NCBI GenBank assembly: GCA_026826555.1
Contig: JAKSZT010038899.1
Span: 39,948 to 103,947, forward strand
Direction: 5' to 3'
DNA length: 64,000 nt
Source of the DNA: Tolypeutes matacus
Taxonomy: Eukaryota; Chordata; Mammalia; Cingulata; Chlamyphoridae
Part shown: positions 49,080-60,245 of the stretch, piece after piece
Layout of the letters: each line of letters begins with the position of its first letter
Position numbering within the stretch: the stretch's first letter is position 1
The notes under the pieces: model-generated
The model's input: only the letters and a program-made list of their open reading frames with translations
Databases searched by the model: none
Told to the model about the DNA's origin: nothing
Position numbers and translations under genes: made by a program

Positions 49080-49520
49080 ACCTCCTTGAGTCTCTGGGTC
49101 TAAGGTGGGTTTCTTGTAGATAGCATAAAGATGGGTATGACAACATATAGTAAAGTTATATATGTTTACTTTTGGATGCCATTTCTCCAAGCTCACCAAT
49201 CCTTTCTTCTGCCTCCTCAAATCTGCTGTTATATAATTTCAGTATCTTTTTAAAATTTCATTTATTGTGCCTTTCATTCCCATAAGATCTGCTATTTTTC
49301 TATGTATGCTTTCAAATTCTTCTTTGTGCTCAGTGTTTTCTTAATATCTTTAGCCATCTCATTGCACTTATTAAGCAGATTTGTTTGAACATCTGTGCTT
49401 AGACATCTCAACTCCTGTATGTCATTTTGGGGCTTATCTTGTTCCTTTAACTGGGCCATATCTTCCTGTTTCTTGATATGGATTGTAATTTTTTGTTGGT
49501 GTCTTGGCATCTGGCATACT
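49080..49520 (-). pseudogene. L1 ORF1, N-terminal part only
   Basis: On the - strand a frame begins MPRHQQKITIHIKKQEDM at 49,510 and shows the Gln/Lys-rich coiled coil of ORF1. Sequence equivalent to the RRM and C-terminal domains is not found before ORF2 begins, so roughly half of ORF1 has been deleted. Confidence 0.65.
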
Positions 49521-50478
49521 AGTTGTATTTATTCTCGTTGTAGTTTCTCTTAGCTTAAGACTTTCTTGCCCTTTCTCCTTTTCTGGTTGTGTAGTAGGAA
49601 CTGAGGATGTAGTTGGCACTTCATTGGTCTCAGTGACCAATGAAGTTTCTCCCACCTTTCTCTTTTGCCAAGGTTACGGACAGAACCACAGCTGTGTGTA
49701 ATAATCCAAGTTGTATAGGCCTGGAGTGTAGTTGCTCAGGGACTGATGATGCTTCACACCCCTTTTTCCCCTGCTTGGGGCAGGGACAGAGCTACAGGTG
49801 TGGGCAGCAGTCTATGCCATACAGTTCCAAAATGACTGCAGTTGTCCCAGTCATCTTCTGACTATTCAACTTGTGGCAGCCAAATATACATATGGTTTTC
49901 TGGAGAGGCTGCTTCTGGTCCTGCCAGCTTCCTCCCTGCTGGAGGAGGGGCTGGGGCTTAGGATATAGCTGCAGTCTGATCTGGATGGAAAGAAGCCAGT
50001 CCACACCAATACTGTGATTTTCAATCTATCCTGCTTCCCCTCATGCTGGGGGCAGAGTTAAAATGGCAGCTACTAGCCTCTTTCTGAGTTGGACAGCTTC
50101 AAACTTTAGCTGTTCTTAGGATTCTACTTTAGCCAGCCAAATTTACTAATTAGTAGCTGAGGTTGATCCCCAGCCATCTTTTCCTTCCCCATTTTTGGGG
50201 AATGGAGCTTCCAATTCCAGCTGTGAAATAGCTCCTGAAGTAGCTTGTGCCACCAGTAGAGGATGGGCTCCAGCCTCTGTGGTGTGGAGGACTCTATTCA
50301 TGAATCTTCTCTGCAATTGGGCAGTCTCCTCCTTCCTTTCTTTCAAGGATGTTGCAGCATGCACTTCTTGTCTCCTGGAGGCCCCAAACAGGTGCTTTAG
50401 ATAACACTGCATGGCTAACTGCCCTGTAGCAGGAGCTGACTCCAGGAGCTCCTCACTGTGTCATCATCTTGCTGGTTG
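49521..50478 (-). other. L1 5' UTR
   Basis: GC-richer leader on the - strand upstream of ORF1. It begins 'aaccagcaagatgatgacac' near 50,478, the expected form of an L1 start with an AAGATG core. Short open frames here (for example 50,412-50,146) have no known homology. Confidence 0.6.
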
Positions 50479-50489
50479 TCTCTCATATA

Positions 50490-50690
50490 TTTCTTTTCAA
50501 TAATTACAAATACCCTGAGCTGTCTTTATTATCATTCTTGTTTTATTGTTGAGGACACTCAGGTTTAAAAAGGTTAAATAAGTCACAGTTACTCTGCTAA
50601 TGAGTAGGGGAGCCAAGATTCAGAGCAAGTCTGCCTTACTCCAATCTCAAGCTCTCAACTGCTTTGCTAAACTGCTGTGATTACAACACA
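50490..50690 (-). mobile_element. MIR SINE relic
   Basis: The reverse complement of MIR is seen in order: 'attgttgaggacactcaggttt', 'aggttaaataagtcacagtta', 'agtaggggagccaagattcagagcaagtctg' and 'gctctcaactgctttgct'. Confidence 0.75.
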
Positions 50691-51590
50691 TACACATACA
50701 AACTCCCTCCCAACCACAATATTTTGCTATGGAATAAATTTATTTATTTTTCAATGTGTGTGTGCTGAGATTCTGAAAATTTGTATTCAAACCTAAAATA
50801 ACATTACAGTTTAATGATCCAACTTGGCAGGATAGTAAAATTGTCTCTTTCTGCCATCTTGCCATTTATCTCCATTGAACACACTCCTTTTTGTTCCTTT
50901 ACCTATAACTTGGAGTTTCAACAGAAAGAATAGAAGGAATGGTTTATGGGACTTGGGCTTTGGCATCAGCTTTGGTTGACCCCCATTCTGCATATAATCA
51001 AACCACCATCAAATCCTTTCAGAAATATTGGATCAGTTTTCTTACCCATTCTTTAGCCTTCTTACAGGAAGAGTGAAAGCTGATGGAAAATCCAATGAAA
51101 CTATCATGATAGTTTTATCTGTTCATCAACTATAAATTTTAATGAATTATCAGTTTGATTCTACTCAAGATTCTGTAAATCATTTTCATCTTTTGCCTGC
51201 CAGCTTAATCTATTGTATGATTGCAATGAGTAAGCTGATCAAAATCTTTCAGCCTCTTAAGCTTTAATATAAATTGCAGACAGAGTATAATGTTCTCAAC
51301 AAACAGGATTTGTACTGATTATGTTTCCCGATATCATATTAGCATATTTACTCCTCCAAAATCCTTGTAAAGGATAAAAATATCCACCAAAAAAACAGCT
51401 TAGCTTAGTGTGTTCTTGGGTGAGTGTTTTAATCGGAAGACCAAATACCACAATTTTATTGTGAATGACACATCTTCCTTAATGTGGGTCTTCTGTAGTT
51501 TTACAAAGGGATTTCACTTAGCTTTGCAGTGCTGTTTTCTTTTATGGGTATGTTAATGTATCCAGTCATTTCCATAATAGATATTTGTCA
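50691..51590. other. Unassigned sequence
   Basis: No gene, RNA or repeat that I recognise. AT-rich, with only short random frames. Confidence 0.4.
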
Positions 51591-51599
51591 TATGACTTC

Positions 51600-51800
51600 A
51601 TTGATTTATTCAATCATTCTCTCAACAGATATTTGTAAAATTTGTTGAATGATTACAATGTGCTAGGCATTCTGCTAAACATTAGATATTCAGAGTTAAA
51701 TAAGATGTGGTGCTTGAAAATCTTTGGGGAAATAGGCTTAATAATGACACATTATATAATTATAGATATTTTAAGTGCTGTAAAGAATAAATTGAATGCT
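51600..51800 (-). mobile_element. L2 3' end relic
   Basis: 'tcattctctcaacagatatttgt', 'tgaatgattacaatgtgctaggcattctgctaaacatt' and 'gagttaaataaga' follow the reverse complement of the L2 terminus, whose core is a 'gtgctaggcactgtgctaggc' stretch. Confidence 0.6.
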
Positions 51801-51844
51801 TAAAGCTTATAATAAGTAGGTGCTAAAGTTTGAGTATAATATTT

Positions 51845-52385
51845 TATTCAGCTGTGTGTGGTGGGTCCCAGGACTGACTGAGGTTTGATGATTTGCTAGG
51901 AACTCACAGCACTCAGGAAATAGTCACATTAACAGCTAAGATTTATTGCAGCAGAAGGATACAAAGCAAATCAGCATTGGGAAAAGGGACAGGGATGAAA
52001 TACGGAGGATACTAAATACAAACTCCCAAGACTCAAATGTCACTGGATTCACAGAGGACAAGCTTAATTCTATCAGCAATGAGTTGTGACAACACATAGG
52101 TGTGTTTTCTACTGTTGACACTCATTTGAGTCTAGAGATGCAGGATTTTTATACCCTATCCCTATAATGTACCAAAATTCCAGACTCCTGGAAGGAAAAC
52201 AGGTGTTTAGGATAACCCACATTTTTTTCTGTGCAAGCAGTTTAGGTACAGGAACCCACTCTTATCAGTTAGGGAATATAGACAACAGTGCTAAAATCCA
52301 AATTTCCAGATGCCAGCCAAGGGTCAACTTTTTAAGGAGGCTTTGTCAAGGATAGCAGTCTCAAGCTTGCTATGTTCACTTTTTC
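51845..52385 (-). mobile_element. Ancient ERV LTR
   Basis: On the - strand an LTR-like body runs from about 52,385, with 'ccctatcccta' and 'gaaagg'-type blocks and AATAAA in 'gctgcaataaatcttagctg' at about 51,945, followed by roughly 100 bp of R/U5-like sequence. The words 'gtaccaaaattccagactcctggaaggaaa' and 'cccactcttatcag' recur in old mammalian LTRs. The class is not assigned. Confidence 0.55.
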
Positions 52386-53755
52386 TGCATAAGTAGTTCA
52401 ACTTATTTAAGTGATTTAAGAATGTTCTTTAATAACTTATTAAACTCCTCTTAATTTCCCAGCACTGAATAAGGGGTTATGGAAACCAATAAGACACAGA
52501 CTCCAATCTGTTGATATCCTTCAGCCAGTGGCCACCAGGGACACCCATGTAGTTGAACAGAGCTGGCTTCATTGGCTCTTTCACACAGGCATAAAGTAAC
52601 ACATCATGGGGGACCATGTCATGTATGAAAGAAGGTGTTAGGTGTGGCTTGTTGTGGGATTGGGTTTATGTTAGTTGATTTTTCTCTGAATTGGGTGCTT
52701 TAAAAAATGGGAGCATTTAAATTAATATTAATATTTAATTTATGTTAAATTAAAGGTTGTGAATCTTAATTTTTTATCCAGGAGGCAGAAGAGTGTGGGG
52801 CTAAAGCAATACTTGGTGAATAGTCAGTGGTTACTTATTTAGCCAGGGGAGAGGGATGGGTTTTAGTGATTTCTGTGGTTAGATACCTTACCATCATCTG
52901 TGCTGAGATGTGATTATGGAATGGTCTTGCTCTGTCATACTTGTAGAATGAGCTTGTGAGATGGATATAGAATTGAAAGGACTTTGAAAACCACTTGTTA
53001 GTAGATATGAAGGTGTGCAGGGGAGAAAAGAGTCAGAAAATATTCTGGAATATGGAGTGACTTGGCATCCAGGGTAAATGGCAATACATTTACTGAGGAG
53101 TTTTCAGCATGTGGATGGTGGCAGAAAAGATAGTCAAGGCCATGAAAGAGATCATTAGGAAGCAAAGTATGAGAGAGTTGAAGATGTGTACAAGTAATCC
53201 TAACCCATATCTCAATTATGCTTTCTATTGTTTTTCTCAGAATGCTTTTCATTGTATTTATAGTACTTAAAATTGCTCAGAATTATTTATTCATATGGAC
53301 ATTTTTCTTGTGAGTGACTGTGTTGTCCACAAATTGGAATTTCCATTAGAGTAGGCTGTTAATATAACATATGCTTCGTACCTAATTAAGCAGTTGAAAT
53401 ACATAGTATGGAAACCAGAAATGTTTGTATAATGAATGAATGCCTAAGAAAGAGTGACCAGAAGGTTAGGAGGAGAACCAAGAAGGAGGGGGGTATTGAG
53501 GAAGACAAGAGTAAAGAGTTTCAAGAAGGTAGGCATGCTTACTAGTGCCGTGTGTTAGAAATATCAAGAAGGTTGAGAACTGAAAAGAGTCCATCAATTT
53601 GGCATTTCTAGAGGTCAGTGTTTAAGTTTTGGGGGCTTAAAAATAAAGCCAGATTTTAATTTGTTAGACATAGAATAGGAGTAGAGGAAGCAAGAGACAT
53701 AGATTAATAAATTTTGAAGTATAGAAAACAAGCTAGTATACTTATTTTGTCACTA
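52386..53755. other. Unassigned sequence
   Basis: No feature supported. Short AT-rich palindromic words ('taatattaatatttaattta' near 52,723) are low-complexity. Confidence 0.4.
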
Positions 53756-53759
53756 AAAA

Positions 53760-53965
53760 GTTGAGAGGTAAACAAGACCTGTACTAGTCTTCCATTTAGA
53801 GTTTAGGAATCTGGGGTTTAGTGGAGAGAAATTACTTTGCCTGAAGTTGTCATATCTAGTTAATGGCAGAGTTTGGGTTTGAACTCAAGTCTTCTGACTT
53901 CAAGAATTAGTACATTTTCTACACCATAGCAGTTTGTTAGCTCATCACCCTATTGCTGGAACATT
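53760..53965 (-). mobile_element. MIR SINE relic
   Basis: The reverse-complement MIR order is clear: 'gagagaaattactttgcctgaagttgtca', 'ctagttaatggcagagtttgggtttgaactcaagtcttctgact' and 'acaccatagcag'. Confidence 0.8.
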
Positions 53966-55079
53966 CAGAGTAAAGGTTATTTTATTGAATATGTAAATCT
54001 TGTGATGTAGTCTGTCATTTTGACATCAGGCCACACTACTGCCTTAAGTGAAGAACATGACTGAAGTGTTCTCAGAATTTTGGAACTTCTCTGTGCTTCC
54101 CTCTGGCATTGGATTATCTAGAAGTCTCATTCAAGTAGCAAGAGTGAGAGGGATTCATTCTCAATCCTAATTAGAGTGAAATGTTAATGCTGAAAGGATG
54201 CTTCACTTGTAGCTTAGATGAAAGGGTCAGTTATATTATAAACATAAACATGAAAAATATGGGACTTAAAATAGACTTCTAATCATGCTGTTATATTTTT
54301 AATAAAGAGTTTTTGCTTTTTTGAAGTTTTTCAGTGTTAATGGTGATAAACATAGATTAAAGTTATTGTTAACCATGATGATTTCTTTACATACCACATT
54401 GGATTTTTGTTTTATATTGCTGCTTCCAAATTAGAGAAATAAACCAAGAACTATACATTTTTCTGGAGCTTCAGTCCTTTTGCCCTTTTCATGTAGATTA
54501 TAATGGCTTCAGGAGTTTTTCACTGTCCTTGTAGTATCACTAACTACATCATTTCAAGTGTGACCATGTTATGTAAATTTTCAAATCCACTGGTTTGAAA
54601 GTAGGATGGAGTTTTGGGATGACTTCTCAGATTTTGAAGAAAACCACTTTAATTATCAATAACTTGTTACTGCTCCCAACTCTTCTTTACTGATATTATC
54701 AAATGGCAAACCCAATGCCTATTTGCAGTGGCTTAAAAATAAAAAAATAAAAAAATAAAGAAAGTTCTGTACTTCAGAAACATCTCCAGGATTCTCATTT
54801 TATTTATCAGCTTGGCTTTTCTCTCCTAATAGAATAAATATTATTTTTCATGGGCTAAATAGCTTCATAAAATTGAAGTGAAATAATAAAGGATTTGTAT
54901 TTCTCAGGAAACCCTTTAAGCTCTTTGCTAAGCACTGTATATGGTGATTTAGTTAAGGTATTGGAGAGATTGTCATATTCATTCTTTCTTCTTTTTTCAC
55001 TCCTTAATCTGTCACCCTGTATTTAAACCATTTTCCTCTTTTATCGATTTACAGAAGCATAAACATGATAAATTTGTAT
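53966..55079. other. Unassigned sequence
   Basis: No gene or repeat recognised. A short (AAAAAT)n-like stretch lies at 54,737-54,760. Confidence 0.4.
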
Positions 55080-55920
55080 TCATTTGTTCAGTTATTTAAC
55101 AAATACTTATTTACCTCACACATTTGTCAAGTATGCTTCATGATGTTGGAATTAAAGCAGTTAAGTTCGTTTTCACAATCAATTGGCAAGAGAGACAATT
55201 TAATAAGCAAATACAAATGATATAAAATGGTAATAATGTCTATAAAGAAAGTCTAAAATAGAATAATGAATAGAAGATGATAGGGGTATTATTTTGGATA
55301 GGAAGGTCTCTCTTAGGAAGTGACATTTGACTAAGGACTTGAATGATATGAAGGTGAGAGCCCATGATTCTTTGGTGATGAATGAATTTTCTAGGCTGAG
55401 GGAACCACAGATGCAAAGACCTTGGGGTATGATATGTTTGAAGTCAAAGAACAATTGGATCAAAGGGAATGAGGAGACAGAGTGGAAGGAAGTGAGGTTG
55501 GGAGTTAGGGCCAGATAGCATCATACATTTTGCACCATGGCAAAGAGTTAAGAATTGTGTTTTATAGCAATAGGTGATTATTGGAGGGCTTTGAATAGGG
55601 AGTGCATTGTCTGAATTAAATTTTGGAATCATCACGTTACTAGTCTGTGTAGATAATAGAGTGTAGAAGAACAAGCAGAGGGACAAGATGGGAAACTATG
55701 TTATAAGCCACATGAGAGGTGATGGCTTGGGCTAGGTGCTAGTGGAGGAGATGGAAAGACAGAGTTGGATTCTGGGTGTATCTTGAAGATAGAGCTAACA
55801 GAATTCAATGATGAATTATTGGATGTCAGTGTGAGAGCAAAAGAGGAATCAAAGATGACTCTGAGGTTTTTGGCCTGAGAATGAGGTAAATGATGGCACC
55901 ATTTACAGAGATTATTTTAA
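55080..55920 (-). mobile_element. Long L2 fragment
   Basis: About 840 bp follow the reverse complement of the L2 3' region in order. The sequence includes 'ttatttaacaaatacttattt', 'aggaagtgacatttgactaaggacttgaatga', 'gagggaaccacagatgcaaagacc', 'ggtgattattggagggctttgaatagggagtg', 'gatggcttgggctaggtgctagtggaggagatgg' and 'tcaaagatgactctgaggtttttggcctgag'. It is well preserved in order for such an old family. Confidence 0.8.
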
Positions 55921-56529
55921 TTGATTTATTTCATATATCTCATGCCATTTCTTCAACTGATGATTAGCCATATCAGAATGACTTAGTTCCAAGTAGATAA
56001 ATTACCCTTTCATGACTCCTTGCCTTTATACTTCTTGCAGCGATGATTACTCTCCATATTTTTACCTGACAAATATCTCCTCTTTTTTTAAAGATTCAGT
56101 TAAAAACTCATTTTTATAAATGTTACCTAATTCTTATCTTTCCCTCACCATCTCTTGACTGTAATACCAGTGAATTTAGCTTTATTAGATCATTTGTTTT
56201 CAATAGTTAGTACCATATGTCTCTCTATATCTGTGAGTTTCTTGGAGGCAGGGAGTTCCTAGTCCATGTGTGGTCATCACAGCTCCTAGAGGACAATAGA
56301 TAACTAGTTATTGACTGAATCAGAGAATCAGTGATTGAAAAACTTTTCATTAGCTGCAAAGTCAATGTGATGGTGTTTCCCTGTCTGACATATAAGGTTT
56401 TATTTGAATAAAATTTGAAAAAATATTCATTTACTTATGTAGAGTTAATTTTAAACCATTAATATTGATATACTATTTTTCATTTTATTATACAATTCTT
56501 CAAACACATTTAAAAGTAGAGAATATGAT

Positions 56530-56995
56530 GCTCTCCACTGTATACACACTTCAATTTTTTATCACATCTTAACACATCATGCCATATATGTGGCATACTT
56601 TTCTTTTCCTAATAAAGCATGACAGATCTCTTGAGGATCCTTTAATACTTTTCTTAATTCTAGAGTCCTTTTCCATCCTGAAACTAATCTCTATCATAAA
56701 TTTGCTTTTCATATCATCATATGTTCCTTATAGAAAGATGACATATTTATACATCTGTAAATATGTAGAATTCTTTTGTGGGTTTTTTCTGGTAGAATTT
56801 TGGTCATGGATACATTTTGCTTTAAATGTTTATTTTAAGTGTGACATAATACTGCATTGTGTGAGAATAACTCAGTTTACCCTTTTTCAGATTGATGGAC
56901 ATTTAGAATGTTTCCAGAATTTTCACTGTTACAAGAAATACTGCAGTGAATAGTTTCTGCATGTCTCCTTGGGTAAACAAACAAGTGTTTCACTA
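56530..56995 (-). mobile_element. Possible old L1 fragment
   Basis: The stretch 'gattgatggacatttagaatgtttccagaattttcactgttacaagaaatactgcagtgaat' resembles the antisense form of old L1 3' regions. Apart from that there is little to anchor it. Confidence 0.4.
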
Positions 56996-56998
56996 GGT

Positions 56999-57170
56999 CA
57001 GTGGTTCACAAAGGGTGGTTCCAGATCCAGCACCAGCACCATCAAGAGCACCTGTGAGCTTGTTAGAAATGCAGATTTTTAGGCCCCATCTCAGACACGC
57101 TGAATAAGACATACTGAGTTATATTAGGAAATGGCTTCAACAACTTTACAACCAAAGCACCTGTCATTTT
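56999..57170 (+). mobile_element. MER5A-like hAT element
   Basis: It begins CAGTGGTTCACAAAG and continues 'gtggttccagatccagca.cagca', 'cacctgtgagcttgttagaaatgcagatt' and 'aggccccatctcagac'. That is the MER5A order. The 3' terminal inverted repeat is eroded. Confidence 0.75.
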
Positions 57171-57724
57171 TCTTAGAGTCTTTCAGAACTTTTCATCTTT
57201 ATCAGCTGTTTTTTTAATGTAGTGTCAGGGTTTGATTTTCTTAGCTTCTTGCATCTGTGTGTCACAAGGTTGGGTAATATTCAGTCTATTTTAACCCATA
57301 TTTATTCTGTACCATTCTCATTCTTCTCCTTCAGCATTTGGCATGAATATTAAATGTCCTAAAGGTCTCTGAGGCTCCATTAACTTTAGTTCAGCCCTCT
57401 TTCCCCCTCTGTGTTCTTCATTGTATCATTTCACTGCTCTAACTTCCATCTCACTCTTTCCTCTATTACCTCCATTCTATTATTGATCCCACACAGGGAA
57501 CTTTTGAATTTTGGATATTTTATATCTAGCTCTAAAATTTCCTTTTACATCTTTTTGTTATTACTGTTTCTTTCTTGAGAATTGTCTTTTGTTTCATTCT
57601 AAGAGGATTTACCTTTCACATTGAGCAGAGACTTAATAACTGCTTTGTCTGATAATTCCTTCTGTGGTTCATTTGGGACCGTATCTGGTGGTTGTTTTTC
57701 CCCTGGAGAGTAGATCAGAGTTTT
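57171..57724. other. Unassigned sequence
   Basis: No feature supported; no long frame. Confidence 0.4.
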
Positions 57725-60245
57725 CTAGTTCTTTATATGTTATGTTGTATAATTTGGAATGATATCCAGGTTGCATGTGCTTATTATATAGTTGTGAGGC
57801 TTCTGAAAGATTGTTTTAACTAGTTGGGGTATCTTGGTTTCCATATGAATTTGAAGATCGACTTTTCCATTTCTACAAAAACAAAAGGCTGGAGAGATGT
57901 TGATAGGAATTACATTGAATCTGTAGAGCACTTTTAGGTGGTACTGATATTGTAACAATATTAAATCTTTTTTATGGACACATGATATTTTGCCATTTAT
58001 TTAGGTTTTCTTTAATTTCTTTCAGTAGTGTTTTGTGGTTTTCAGTGTACAGAACATTCATCTCTTTGTTTAAATTTATTCTCAGGTATTTTATTCTTTT
58101 AGTTGCTATAGTGTATGGAATTAGTATTTAATGCCCATTTCTGATTGTTTTTTCCTGGTGTGGAAAAGCAAAACTGTTTTTTTGGTGTTTATCTTATATT
58201 CTGCAACTTTTCAGAATATGTTTATTTCCTCTCATAGTTTTCTTGTGGATTCTTGGGGATTTTCGATATGAAGGATCATATCATCTGAGAATAGTCTTAG
58301 TTTTACTTTTTAATTTCCAATTTGGATAATTTTTTTTTTCTTGCCTAACTGCCATGGCTAGAACTTCCAGTATTATTTTGGCTAGGAGTGGTAAAAGTGG
58401 GCATCCTTCTCTTTTTCTTGACCTCAGGTATCAGTCTTTTACTTGAAAGCTTTCATTCTGTAATGACTGACCATGATGTTAGCTGTGAGGTTTTGTAATT
58501 ATCATGTTGTGAATATTACCTTTTATTCCTATTTTTCTGAGTCATTTTATTATGAAAACAGGGTGGATTTCCTCAGAAGCTTTCTCTGTGTTATTAAAGT
58601 GATCATATTGGCTTTTTCCTTCCATCTATTAATGTGGTGTATTATGTTGACTGATTTTTTTATGTTGAACTACCACTGCATTCCTGGGATGAATAACCCT
58701 TGCTTATGAGGTATAATCCTTCTATTATATGTAGTTTGATTTGATTTGGCAGTGTTTTGTTGAGGCTTTTTGCTTCTATATTTATAAGGTAACTTTATCC
58801 ATAGTTCCATTTTCTTTTGATGTCTCTATCTGGTTTGGGTGTCAAAATAATTCCAAGCCTCATAGAATGAATTAGAAAGAGTTCTCACCTTTTCAGTTTT
58901 TTTTTGGAAGAGTTTGGGAAGGGTTGGTGTTAATTCTTGTTTGAATGTTTGGTACAATTCTCCCTAAAGCCATCTGTTCTTGGACCTTTCCTTGTTGGTA
59001 GGTTTTTTTATTATTTATTCAATCATTTTGCTTTTATAGGTCTGTCATGATCTTTCATTTATTCTTGAGTCAGTTCCATTTATTTTTAAGTTTCTGGGAA
59101 TTTGTTCATTTCCTATAGATTATCTAGTTTTTTGGCATATGATTGTTCATAGTATTCTCTTATAACCTTTTTTAATTTCTGCCAGATCAATGGTAATGTT
59201 CCCACTTTCATTCCTTAAATAGTTATTTGCATGTTCTCTCATTTTTCTTTGTCAATTTTATTGACCATTTCAGAAACTAAATTTTCATTTCATTGATTCT
59301 CTCAATTGTTTTTCTATTTTTATCTCTTTTATTTCCACTTTAATCTTTATTATTTTCTTTCCTCTACTAGTGTTAGGCTTTGGCTTGCTCTTCTTTCCTC
59401 AAGATAAGAAGTTAGGTTATTGATTTGAGATTTTTCTTTTTTAAAGTAGGGATTTATAGCTATAAGTTTCCCAATGAGCAGTGCCTTGTTCCTTCACATA
59501 GTTTTTGGCATGGTTTATTTTCCTTTTCATTTTTCTCTAAGAATTTTCTGATTTCCCTTGAAGGTGGATTTCAGAAAATTATCCTTTTGGTTATTTAAGA
59601 ATGGGTTGTGTATTTTCCACTTATTTGTACAATTCCAGTTATCCTTCTTTTATTGATTTTTATATCATTCCATTGTGGTAAGAGAGAAAACTTTGTATGA
59701 TTTCAATCTTTAAAAATGTATTGTCTTGTGGCCTAACATATGGTCTAGCCTGGAGAATGACCCATGGGCACTTTAGAAGAATGCATATTCTACAGTTGCT
59801 GGGTGGTCTTCTGTATGTATCTCTTAGGTGTAGTTTGTTTATATTATTGTTCAAATCCTCAGTTTCCTTGCTAATATTCGATCGATCCATTATTGAAAGT
59901 GACATTTGAAGTCTCCAACTATTGTTGTGTAACTGTCTATTTCTTCTTTCAGTTTTGCCAATGTCGTTTCATATATTTTGTGGCTCTCTTCCACATTCTT
60001 GGTGGATTGACCCTTTTATTAATTTGTGTACTCCCTTTTATTTTATTGTAGGTTTTGACTTCAAGGCTATTTTTTTCTGATATTAGTATAGCCACCCCAG
60101 CTCTCCTCTAGTTAATTTGTATGGAATATTTTTATTCATCTTGAATCGTTCAATCTGTTTGTTTCTTTGGATCTAAACTGAGTCACTTTAAAAGTAACAT
60201 AGATGTTCCAAGTTTTTTTTTTTTAATCTGTTCTGCCCACATGTG
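57725..60245 (-). mobile_element. Old antisense L1 ORF2
   Basis: On the - strand: the endonuclease end (59,905-59,660, with SIMDRSNISKETEDLNN and CPWVILQARPYVRPQDNT), the RT region and the YRFNVIPINISPAFC block (57,958-57,880). No 3' UTR or Cys-rich domain. Heavily decayed. Confidence 0.8.

Larger units (their letters stand above)
46018..50478 (-). mobile_element. Antisense L1 with 5' end, lacking its 3' end
   Basis: On the - strand it starts near 50,478 ('aaccagcaagatgatgac', an L1 5' UTR start) and has a 5' UTR of about 950 bp, partial ORF1 and most of ORF2. It ends at 46,018 before the ORF2 C-terminal domain and 3' UTR, where it abuts the older L1. It is more diverged than the L1s at 29-38 kb. 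Confidence 0.8.
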
